Positions 1-11,800 of a stretch of DNA of 64,000 nt are shown here, in pieces. The stretch covers positions 709,431 to 773,430 of the forward strand of contig VUYV01000231.1 of the NCBI GenBank assembly GCA_008711295.1, written 5' to 3'. The position numbers were made by a program, and so were the translations under genes. Position 1 is the stretch's first letter. Every line of letters begins with the position of its first letter. This stretch comes from Anarhynchus alexandrinus (lineage: Eukaryota > Chordata > Aves > Charadriiformes > Charadriidae). The notes under the pieces were generated by a model that saw nothing but the letters and a program-made list of their open reading frames with translations, did no database searches and had not been told where the DNA came from.

Positions 1-118
1 CTTTGAGCAACCTGGTCTAGTGGGAGGTGTCCCCGCCCATGGCAGTGGGTTGGAACTAGATGATCTTTAGGGTCTCTTCCAACCCAAACCATTCTGTGAT
101 TCTAATCTATGATTGTAT
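1..118 (+). mobile_element. CR1 LINE, 3' terminal fragment
   Basis: The segment opens with the CR1 3' region (CAACCTGGTCTAGTGGGAGG), then the TTGGAACTAGATGATCTTTAGG consensus area, and ends with degenerate ATTCTGTGATTCTAATC repeats typical of the CR1 3' terminus. The 5' portion lies outside the window. It belongs to the same subfamily as the copies at 15.0, 21.9 and 25.1 kb. No reverse-transcriptase coding sequence is present. Confidence 0.9.
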
Positions 119-3100
119 TATTTGCTATCTGTGGTTGGCAAGAGACAAGATCCACCCACAAACATTACAGTATTTTTACACTTGGCTTGAATATCTGTCC
201 CCAAAACCACTGCATAACAAACCAAATCCTTTGCTAAAGATATTAGAACTTCTTTTAAAAGCAGTGCCATTTCACTGCATAATGTTCCCTAATTGGATGA
301 GTTGCTTAAGTTACTTGTTGCTTTAATAACTGCAGCCACAGATGGGCTGAAGGAGGCCTCAGTGGAAGAAGGGACTCTCAGAAGCTGTTGGCATGTACAG
401 TGATGACAAGGTGATAGCATTTTCAGAATTGACCTTGTTTCCATCATTTAAAAGAAATCCTCCCTGTGATAAAGAGACTTTTAGGAGATCTCTGTATCAG
501 ATAATTACATTGTAATGGAGATAAGCATGCAACAAACGCTGTCACATGCTGTGAGTCAGACGGATCTCACATGAAAATCAAGATGCTTGGGCTGCAAAAC
601 CATTCAGGTTGTCCTGGACAACTGCATTTGTATTTTCCTTGCAACTCTATGAATATTTTAATAGGAAGACAAGATGATCTGCTTCAGCCCGTGTGAGAGC
701 CTCTGTCACTGAGGCAGTGGGGGCTGTGCTACATGGCCTCTCGCTCCTACAGGGGTGAGGGAGCTGCTTTCTCCCCACACCACCCTGCAAAGGCCATGGT
801 CTTCATGTCAGCCTGAGCCTGACTCACCTCCTGCATATTGGGACTGGAGAAAAGGTCACAAAGTCACGGTGACACGTCTATCCAGTTACACAAAAAACAC
901 AGCACAGAAGGCACTGGGCAACCTTTGTACCTGTGATTTGGAAAAACAGCCATGCAAGGACACCTTGCAGCTTAACAACGTGCTGTACCCAAAGATGAAT
1001 TGTGAGCCTGGGCAAGGATGCACAGACAGGGCATGGTCTTATTCTTCTGCCACAGGCTCCTGCCGCACTGTGGGTCCATCTTTCATCCTCTCCACACCTT
1101 GATTTTCCAGCCATAAAATAGGATAGTGCTTCTTCCCTACCTTCCAGGCACGCTGAGAGGATAAACACACTGGAGAGATCATAGTTATTCAGACACTGCG
1201 GTGGTTGTGGGGGACAGTGGGAATATAGCAGCACCAGAGATAGAAACCTGTGGGCACAGATGTCTGTGTATGTTATCCCGTGGGCTGGTTACTTACCCCA
1301 TGTGTTCAGACTCGATAGACACACAGGAATTGAACACAAGCTGTTTGGTTATCTGCCCCACAGTGGCTTTTACAGACACCAGTTGCATAACCTACCTAGA
1401 TAAGGGTAACACATAAGGCAGCTTCTCGGCTTCTTTTTTAGGTATAACTTGAAGTGAGAGAATAAAGTTCTCCTTGAATATTTTTGCTTTTCTCCCTTTG
1501 AGATATTTCCTATTTAAAAAGCAAGGCTTGTTTTTTATTTTCATAAAATAAATTATGTACTCCCTCTAGTGTCAGAAATTGTACACGGCATAAGCCACGT
1601 TTGATCAAATGTTGCTATAAATGCTAAAGTAAGGTTCAATTTCATTTCTCCACATTTCAAGGTTAATAAGTTATAGTGGTATGTAGAATTAACAACAGTC
1701 CTACATGCTGCTGGTCTGCCTCCTCAGCACTGCAGCCATAGAAAAGAAATATATTATTAAACAGTGAAATAAAATAAGTACTTGTCTTATTTATAAAGCC
1801 AGGTCTCTGATTAAGGCTTTTTGCCACTCTCTTTAATTCCAGTTCCAAACTGCCGCTTTGAAAGGGAACATCTGAAAAGCCAAATTGTGCAACAGAAATG
1901 TGCCAAAGGGGAGAGCTAGAATTAGAGGAAAATCCAGGGAAGGACTATTGAAATTCAGCACAAAGAAAAATGCAGTCTCCTCAGTGCCTTGGGATCTGTC
2001 ATAATTTCACGGGCTTTCCCAGATATTCTTTTACGGTAAGTTGTGAGCATTTGGAGCACAGGTCCTACAGCTCTTGGAGCACCCAGGGCAGTTTCTCAGG
2101 GCAGCAAGCCCACCGGGTTGAACCCTTCAGCTGTATCAGGCACTCAGTGCATTGCTGCTTCTGCTCAAGGACGCCCAAAGGCAGTCACACATTGGGGGCC
2201 ACATGCTCCCCTACCCAGCTTTTCTGAAACATCATCCCTAGGGTTTTTCTAAAAGGTCTGGGGGAAGAGTGTCTTCTGTTGCACACAGGAGAGCACTGTT
2301 GGCTTCCAACAGTGACGTATTGACCAGGATATTGGATGTCCTCTATGGATTTCGTCTCTGAGGCTGTTTTTAAATCATGGGTAGAGGTAACACCCTCTGT
2401 TTTCCACTAATTGGAAAAAATGAAAGTCCCTGGCAGCTGGCCGCCTGCAGAGACTCTGGCCTTCCTGCCAAGCAAGGTCACAGAAATGCATAGCTCGGTA
2501 GGGCGAGCTGTGGCAGGTGGAAATGGAAAGCAGAAGAGGGATCCCGTCTCCAGGGGGGGCTCAGTCCCCGTGTCTGGCCCTGGTGAGTGTTTTCATGCTG
2601 AGGTGCCTAAAGGCAAGCACATGAATACTGAGGCCATGAGTTTGGGTGTCAGCAGCTGCTGACCACTCACAAACAAAGCTCCTTTCCTCTAGCCACCTGA
2701 CCGCTGATTATACACGTCTAATTTTATCCACCCAGTTTGAAAGAGCTATCATTACTTCTTGCCTAATCCTCCCTCTAAACATCCTGCGCCGGGCTGGCGG
2801 GCTGTGGCCGTGGGCAGTGCAGGGGAGGCAGCAGGCATGCACGCTGCGAGAACAAAGCTGCAGAGGGGCAAAGATGGATGACACGTCCTCAGGGATGGAC
2901 TGTGGCCCCAGGTAGGTCTGGAGGAGGTCCAGGAGGTGTATCGGTACTCACCTGGGATCTACATCTATCCAGACCTCAGCAGCTTTGATGCCTGGTCTTA
3001 GGGAAGTAAAAGAAAACAGTAGACCTCAATACTGTTGATTTCCTAAAAATATACTAATTTTCCTAAAAGTATATTCTGTGCCTTGAAAATTGTGCCATGG

Positions 3101-4555
3101 TGTGGCTGGCCAACCTTCTTACCAAAAATCTTACCCTCCACACACCATGCCACCAGCCATTTAAGAGAAGGGGGAATACAACCGTTTGTCCTTCTCTTTT
3201 TCATGGGGAGAGACCAGCCAAAGCTGGACCACTAGGAAATCTTTTGAAAGCCTGGAAAACATTGCTACAATTTGGCTTGTTCGGATGAGCATCTGTAGGG
3301 CCAGGTCATCCTGTCTCCTCTTCACCTGTTTGCTGCAGCCAGGTAATGCATAGGGCCAGACAGCAAGCAGGGATCACCACCAGCTGAGAGTCCACCACCA
3401 CCGCCTTTGGTGACCTCCTGGTTCTCCAGACCTAGCTTGCATGTCCCAGCTTTTTCCTGCTTTTGATTATAACCATCTCCTTCCCCTCAAAACAAGATTA
3501 GTTATTTAAAGGCATTGGGTATAGTACTGCTGACGGGAAGTCAGTGCTCTGTACTGGGCGCTTGCCCACAAAGATGTGTGAGCACCATGGTGTACCCACT
3601 CCTGCCCACCCTCAGCCAAGTGGTTAACCTCAGTCAGGACCTCACAGCTGCTTCCTTTAAAAAGAGAAATAAAAGGAGTGAGCTTCTTTGAAGCTGTTGT
3701 GTTTCTTTACAAATCACAAACAAAATGTCCTTTCCCTGAACAGGGGAACAAGGAGGGGTTTCTTTACTACAACTCCAACTCACTTCCAGCCAGCACTTGG
3801 CCCAAAAGCTTTCTCCCTCTTTCAGTGCTTTTTTATTTGCCTCATGGATATGTTCCCACTGGTTATTCAAGCAGCATCCAGTGCCACCTCAGTGTGTGCC
3901 CTTTCAAGTCTTCCTGCCGCTGTTTGTCACAGACACATGGTCACACATGTTTTCAGCAAATGCTCTTCTACCCCGACTGCCTGACACCATCAACCTAGAT
4001 GCCCTCTCCAGCTATATGTGTGTGCTTATACACACGTGTTTTGCCATGTGCCTGTGTTTTGGAGGGTAATATCTATTGTTTCAGCTACGCCATTTGGGGA
4101 TGGCACTCACTGGCTTCTTTACAGGCAATCTCCGTGGAAAAGTGGCTGCTGTATTCCCCAGATTCAATACAGCTTAACCAATTCTTAGCAATACTTGTGT
4201 TGCTTTAAAATTGAATTTAAGATTTTATTCTCTTTCACTTGGTAAGTGGCAAAACTAGTCAGGGAGTTGTAAAGTATTACATCAAAATTTTTCAGTTATG
4301 ATATTTGGTCCAGGTCCCACATGCAGCTGTGCAAGCTTATGTCTTAGACTTTTTAATGCATACGTTGAACTTGGAAATAACTTGGCAGAATAAACTTCTT
4401 GCAGAATGAGGGCCCCAGCATGAGACCAGAAAGTAATCTGCCTCACTGTGCCAGGAGTACAGCATCTCACAGTCTCATGCTTTATCTCCAGCGATTCTCC
4501 ATCATTTAGGAAGGCATTTATGAACAAACAATATCCAGAGGTCACTGTGAATATT
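119..4555. other. Intergenic, no gene recognised
   Basis: I read both strands and found no spliced gene, RNA gene or clear repeat. Open frames are below 120 codons and show no family resemblance. The stretch at about 1990-2250 is mildly GC-rich without identifiable content. Confidence 0.6.
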
Positions 4556-4890
4556 TTTTCCAATGTTTCAAGATGATGACATTGTAAAGACCCTGAGGAA
4601 CTATGGGGAATGCTTGGAGGTGCACAGCGGTAGGCCGAGAGGCATCAGAGAGAAGTTGCAACACGGGAGACTGTTTAGATATAAGGATATTTTTTTTCAC
4701 CGTGATGATGGTCAAATACTGGAATTTGTTGCGCAGAGCGGTTGTGCAAAGTCTGTTGTGGAGATATTCCAAACTCATCTGGAAATGGCCACAAGCCCCC
4801 TGATCTATCCGAACTTTCTTTGAGCAGGAGGTTAGACGAGATGACCTCCAAAGGTCTCTGACCAAAATGATGCTATTATTCTGTGATCAC
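4556..4890 (+). mobile_element. Old CR1 LINE 3' fragment
   Basis: The 3' half matches the CR1 tail pattern: GAGGTTAGACGAGATGACC, then CCAAAGGTCTCTGACC and a degenerate ATTCTGTGATC end. Upstream, frames resemble the C-terminal tail of CR1 ORF2 or its 3' UTR, with residues such as HRDDGQILEFVAQ. Divergence is high compared with the young copies, indicating an older insertion. The 5' boundary is uncertain. Confidence 0.75.
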
Positions 4891-7665
4891 GCACAATAAA
4901 ATCACACTGCCACCTTTCAGATATTACGGTGAATGCTGCATGTTGCATGGACAGCAAAAACATTGACTAAACTAAAGAATCAATATGTTTGTCTCCACCA
5001 GTATCCAGCCTTTTACTTGGCTATTCTCTAATATGCAGAGTGGTTATCATGTCTACGCAAAACCCAACTCTTCTGTTATTGGCCCACTAGAGGGTGCTTT
5101 AGCAATATAAATCTTAAATACTTGATTTAATGCTTTATAACAGCCGTCATGTTAGAGAACTACTTTGCATATTGGAGACTGCCAATTCTTTGGACCCTCT
5201 GAAAAACTTTGCAAAAATGGATCCAGCATGCTGCATTTGTGCATGTGTGATAAACATGCAAACAAAACAAATAAATACAAAGAATTGTTAGGGGTCATTT
5301 CCTGAAAGCCAATAAACTCTTTCAATAGCAGCTGTTCTGCAAAGTGATCATTTTCTTTTTCCTGTTTGCTGGTATCTGGTGTCTTGGGTCAGCTCTCCTC
5401 AACTAGACATAAGAGCCAGTCTATATCCAGATCGTTTGAGTTGCTGTTGACAGGATTTGCAGGGTTGTTAACTTTTGTGATTTCACTGTGAGTGTCCTGA
5501 TACTAAGAGGTTTTGCTTTTGTTACTGTTTTTAAAGGACAGCCCTTACAGCATGCTGTTTGCTTAGAAGCGTTAATGTTCCTTGGCACAAAAGGTAATGA
5601 AAATACAGCCCCTCTGATACCATCAGCAAAATCCTTGTGAACATCTGTGGAGCCATCACTGGCAGGGAGGCTTAAACTGTGACTCCTAAGTCTTCAGACT
5701 TCAAAGGCAAGTACAACCAGGCCCCATTCTGACAACTCTCCTGAAGATCCTGGATACACAAGAATTGAAGGAAAATGTTCCTCTTCAGCTCTTGTTATAG
5801 GAGTGGTTGCAGATGTCATGTACAATCTTCTCATGTTATGAAAAAATGTGATGGGTACACAGAGTCAGATTGTTGGTGATGCTGTTTCACCCAAGCTCTT
5901 TTACTTGCCATTATCTGCTCCATTGCCGAAACTCAACAGAGACCTGACATTTATCATCAGGTAAATATGGCAAGTAGTGGCTGGGGCATTGTTCAGGTTC
6001 ATTCTACTGTAGCTTTTGAAATGCATGACAGCACAGTAATAAACCTGCAGGCAGTTTTATTGTAAGCTACAAATCTGTCATGTAGCCCCATGAGCAAAGC
6101 ATTCTGCTGTTGGCACGTGGTAGCTCTGGCTTCAACTGTAAGAAGCCAACTAAAACCAACCTTGTTTTTGCAGGCAGTTGTGAAAACTTGTTCAGAATTA
6201 TATATATATTTATTAAATAATGTGAGAAATGGTGGAATGAATAAAAGGAGTAGGAGCCTTACCTTCACTTTTTATTCATCAGCAATAGCTGAGTTTCAAT
6301 GCATCCAGATGAGACCTGGGAGAATTCCACTTGAAGTTCTATGGCGCATCTGCCTTCATTTGGCTCTCCTGGAAGATTATCTGCTTACCTAGTGGTGGGC
6401 TAAAAGCATCTCTGACTCCATTTCAGAGACACAAAAATGTCTCTCCCTGGCTATGTCTCAGCTCGCCTCTTTTATTTCTTGAAAACACTTCCTTGTGTGT
6501 TAGCACTTTGTCCAACTCCATCAGTAGTGCACAGCTAAGTGTTCAGGCATTGGTTCAAGGCAGGAGGAGGTGGATGAAAAGGGGAAGGCAAAGGGCAATG
6601 TGCAGCGTAAGGGAGTTCACACCTCCTGCAAAAAGAAAGAGAGAAACTGATGTAAAGAGAATGGGTTTCATGAGAGTAAAAACCTACTGCAGGTAAGTAA
6701 AATCCTACTGGAAGTCTTGGAGGGAAATGAGCTCGCAGGACTTGGCATCTCCTTGAAGAAGCTACGTGAAGGACAGAACTGCAAACTACCTCCTGGCAGA
6801 GGAGGCTGTGAGGCACAGCCAGAGACCAGTACTGCCAGCTACAAGCTCTTCTGCCATCTCAGGGGAAGGAAGGAAACTCCCAGAAACCTCATGTTGTTAT
6901 GGGCAGACATAAAGGATGATTGTGCAGGGACACACACTATAAAAGCTCAGGAGCAAAACAAGATACAGCTCCCCAGGGACACAGGTAAACAGGATATATT
7001 AATACTTTAATAATATTGAAATGACTAAGGCAAGAGTCATTCAGACTTTTAATGGGGCAGGAAAATTATCTACTGATTACATTGTGAAAAGTATCATCAG
7101 TTGTCACTAAAAGGGCCACTTGGGATCAGGTAGTTAATGTAGTTAACACCAGCAGCTGAAAATAAGCAATCAGGCTACAGCAGGGAATGGGTAGATTGCC
7201 AGTGCAAGTTAGAGGCTTTGAGACCCAGTGGTTCAGAAATACCCAGCGCGATATTTGGCTCCGGTCACACGTTTCAGTTGAGGGGCCATTGCTCGAGCCA
7301 GGTTAGGTGTTCACAGTCCCCTGACAGCTTGGAGCCAGGCACTCCTGCTGCTCTGTCCCCGTCAAAGAAAAGGTTGTTTTTCAGCCCGATCACAGTCCCC
7401 GGTCCAGCTCCCAGCTCGGCCATGCCCAGTGGAGAGGGGGTAATGGGGCAGGGAGCGATGGCTGCGGCCACAACCTCTGCTGGGAAGTCACTCTGCAAAG
7501 CAACCCTTCGGGACGCAGCGGGGACAGCCTCAGAGCTGTTAGAGAGCTTCAGGGAGCTTAGATAATAAAAGAGATTTCACAGCAGAGGAGGGTTAATGCT
7601 GTTCCTATCTCTGAAAGAGGGAGAAAAAGAGGGAGAAAGAAATCATTGACTAGTCAGCTTATCTA
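4891..7665. other. Intergenic, no gene recognised
   Basis: AT-rich DNA with a short TA run near 6198-6210. A GC-richer patch at 7220-7560 has open frames on both strands (115 codons on plus), but no homology or splice context supports coding. I see no RNA gene. Confidence 0.55.
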
Positions 7666-7669
7666 GATT

Positions 7670-8870
7670 CCTCTCCCAAATCTGGAGGAAATAATCAAGC
7701 AACGTGTAACCGTCTAAAGGAGATATATGACAGCCAACATGGATTTGTCAAGAATAAATCATGGGAAGTTTATTGCCTCCTATGACAAGGTAACAAGCTG
7801 TGTGAATTGGAGAGAGGCACTCACTGTCATCGCTTTAGTACCTTCACTGTCACTACCCTCTCTTCACTGGCCTGTACAACAGGCACATAAACAAGTGAGT
7901 GAAATGTATACTAGCTGAAGGTGTTGTCAGCGGTATATAACCAGCTGGGGAATCCATACTTAGGTAATAGCTACCCGTAGTTTGCAATCAACGCAGAAGG
8001 AGGCATGAAGCAAGATTCCCCAAGGATCTACCCTCCATCCAGTATTATTCAATATTTTCATTAATGACTTAGATGATGAATTAACATGTGTACTTTATTA
8101 AATTTTCAAGCAACACCAGTGCTGGAAAGGCTACAAGCACGTAGGAGGACAGAACTAGAATTTAAAACATTCTTGATAAATTAGGAAAATGGCCTGAAAG
8201 TAATAGGCAAAAATTCAATAAGGACATGCAAAGTTCTACATTTTTTTCTCCAAATGCCGGATGGAAAATGCCTAGCTACGCAGCAGTACTGCAGAAAAGC
8301 ACCCAGCTTTACGGTGAATCACAAACTGATCATGAGTCAAAAGTTGCAAAATAGGCAAACAGCATCCTGGTGTACCTGAACTAGACTTCTGTCTCTGAGC
8401 CAGATGAAGAAACTTCTGTCTGTACTTTGTAGTAATAAGGGTCCAGTTTTGGACAGCACTAGCCATGAGAAATACTGGCCAACTGGAGAGGGACTGGAGA
8501 AGAATGGTGAGGATGGAAAAGAATTCTAGAAAGCATGACCTTATGCTATTAGAAGAGATGGAAGAAAATTAGGCTGTTCGGTCCAGAGAAGAGAAGGCTG
8601 AAGGGAAATGATACCAGTTCTCAGATATGCAAAAGACAGCCAAAAATAGAGTATAAGTAAACTCTTTTCCATGTCCATCCTGAGAAAGACAAGCAATAAT
8701 GAGCTGAAAGAAAAGGAATTTAGAGTGAATACCAGCAAAAACAGTAAGGCAAGCAAAGCCTTGAACAGATTACTTAATGAGGATGTAGACTCTGTCCTTA
8801 GAGGTTTTGAAGGAAAATTTAGACACTCACCTATCAAGAATGAAACAAGTCTAGGTCACACTGCCTGGGG
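7670..8870 (+). mobile_element. Highly decayed CR1-like LINE reverse-transcriptase remnant
   Basis: Scattered reverse-transcriptase signatures appear in order across several frames. Near 7726 the reading DSQHGFVKNKS corresponds to the conserved QHGFxxGKS region. Near 8040-8080 a reading like FNIFINDLDDEL corresponds to the LFNIFINDLD segment before the catalytic box. Around 8575-8620 sequence resembling the LFGPEKRRLKG tail is present. Stops and frameshifts are numerous, so the copy is long dead. Boundaries are approximate. The divergence sets it apart from the younger CR1 copies in the window. Confidence 0.7.
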
Positions 8871-8879
8871 CAAGAGAAT

Positions 8880-11800
8880 GCTCTCTTGCTCTTAAGGAAA
8901 CCTCGTAAGCTCAGCTCTCTAAGACTTTTGACTGGTGGTATGAAAGTTTTCAATGAAAAATGTTTGACACAACTAGAACTGGTTTAAAACCTTTCTACAA
9001 AAAACATTCATCACAAGCTTAAGAGAAGATAGCTTGTTCTGCTTACATCACCACATGAAGTACATTAAAAAAAAAAAAAGAAAGCCCCAGTATCCCAAAA
9101 ATTTGGATTTGGAATTTGAGAGCAGATAATATTTCACTCTTCCAGCCTAGGCAATGGTGGGATCCTTACACACCTCCCCGTTACCCTGCTTCTCCATACC
9201 CTCTGAGGAAGCAAACATGGGCAAAGACACTTGCTGTTGTGCCAGATATTTCTATCAAAGTATTTTTCTTGTGTTTATATCAGCAAACCTGGCATAACCT
9301 GGTCGAACATATCTGACTGATTCTGATGCAACCTGAGGTTTCTTCTTTTCTCTGTTACACTCAACTGAAGGCAGCAGCATCCAGAGATTTTCCTTTGCTG
9401 TTTCAAGCCTCTCGTGCCAGGGAATATACTTGGGTGATCACAGTGCCCATATGTCATCCCTGGCAGTTGTGTAACTCCACTCCTTGTGTACGTATGCAAC
9501 TAGATTTTTGTAAACAATTCAGTTAAGACTGATTAGTCAAGGTTAGAAATGCCAGTTTGGTGTTTCTGAGCTATGCAAGGCTTCAGAGAGCTTATAGGAA
9601 GAAACAATAAATAACTTTCTTCTGGTCACTAACATCATATACCCTGAAAAATGTTCACAGGAAGCAATCTCTTTGCACAGGGTTCATCAACAGCCCTTTT
9701 GCAAGTCCCTGCTGACCACTGCACAGGGGTAAGCTTCAAGCAGGTGTAGATGTGCTGTGCACACACAATCCATTATGGTTTGGAGTCAGAGAATTTTTGT
9801 AAATATCCTACCAACTTGGTGAGCTGTGACAGTCAAGGAGAAGTAGGGAGGTAACTGGAAGGGCAGGAGAAGCTTAACCTGCCTCTTCTCTTGGGAAGCT
9901 GCTCATTCCTCACTGTGCAAGTGTCACTTGCCAGGGTAGGTCCGGGGAAAAGAAATGTCAAACAAATCCCTTCATGAAAAGCATAAGCCTCCCTTTCCCC
10001 TAAACTGCTCATCCTGTTTGAACAAAGGATGGTGGAGCAAACAGATTCTGCAACCAAGTCATAATTTCTCATACATAATTATTTATCATGACACCAGAGG
10101 TCCTGTCTTGCCCTCAAAACAAGAATAGGTTCTACCTATGTTATTTCAGATTGCTAATGTAATCCCATCTCATCAGAACAAAGGTTAACTCCCTGCCATT
10201 ACTGGTCTTATTTCCCATCAGTAGTTTATTAAATTGATTTACTTTAAAACATTCACCTAAGATATCTGCCACACAGTAACCAAGAAACTGCATTGGGCAA
10301 ACTCTGCCAACATTGCAAAGTCCAATAAACCCCAAAACCAAGGACGTACCCATGTTACTTCATTTTCACATGCTCTTGTGCATGCTCAACGTGATACAGT
10401 GTTTAATTACAAGGTCACATACCGTTTCTTCCATGGTACTCCTGGATGACTTACTGCCCTGAATGGACAATCATCAATTAATGAGCAATTTTATTTTGTC
10501 TCAATCAGTATGTAGCCCCATGCACGTGTGTCAGATCCCAACCTGAATAAAGAATTGTAAATTTTCTCACAGGTTTTCTATGAGTGATATCCTCTTCATA
10601 CCTTAGGGCTCAATTCACCATCAGATTTAGGTGACAAAAGTGGTCTGAGGAACTGACCGTGACTGACGAAATTACCATATCTTAAACCCTTATTTCCCGT
10701 CAGCTGAGCCACAGCACTGCATATTTTCTCTTGGCCTAAACGTTTCCCTACACAAGTAGATTACTTTCTAATTCATTTTGTTACACAGGTCAGCTGAAGT
10801 ATCCAGCTCATCTGTGCAAAGTTCTTAACATAAAGCAACTCAACCACATATGACAGGCCCGGCTTTACAAGGGACGTACTTACAGAGACAACTGAAAGGG
10901 ACTTTACAGGCACCTTTCAGGATGGCTAGGGAAGGAGACGATGGGATTCAGGGGTGCCTGGAGCAGACCTAAAGGGGTCTGTGGTGTGTAGAAAAGCCTC
11001 TCCAAGGGCAGCTGGGAGGAAGCAGATTAATTATCCCTAGAGTTTGGGATGGATTATATGAGGTAAGTGGGAGTGAGGGAGTGCAGTACCTTTTAGTCTC
11101 TTTGGCCAAGTACAGCAGGAATTCATCTGGAAGAAACCCAGACAATTTGGAAGGGGGAATCCATCCCTCTCAGTGTCCTCTATCACTTCTGCATCCATTC
11201 CCAAACACAACAGACTGTGGCCTCATCCTCACCGGCAGGGCTACGTGCACCGTAATTAGGTTCAGTCACAACTGAATAAAATAAGCCCTTAATGAAAACA
11301 AAAATCATTGCATTTATTCGAGAAACCTCGCTGGAAGGCTTATTTGCTTTGAATAAGATTTAAATCTACATATTCTAATCCTGTGTGGAGAACTACACAG
11401 ATGCGTGTGGATCACAAGAACCTGGTGGTGTAGAATTGGATCAGGGCACCACTATACATGGACTATGAACACAACGATTACACCAGGGACCTTGAATACA
11501 TTCCCTACAAATAGGAAGGGGAATAACAGTTTTCACAGTTGCACACTGTGAATTTGCACACTGTGAGTGCAGCCTTTCAACATGTAAAGGAGTGGAATTA
11601 ATGAGACATTTTGTTTGATAAATAGTGGAATATCATTGCAATATTTAAGCCATTGGTTACAATATTTTATAGGGGTATAAGTCGTGACAACTACTGAAGT
11701 GTGAAGAAAACAACATATGTCATTATTTTACCTTTTGTGTAAAGAAAAAAAAGTAAGAAGCAATTGTTCAGCCTAATTGTTGTATTTGGTTGTGATTTCT

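Noticed and set aside
7218..7565. 115-codon plus-strand frame in a GC-rich patch
   Set aside because: No family resemblance, an equally open antisense frame, and no splice or promoter context.
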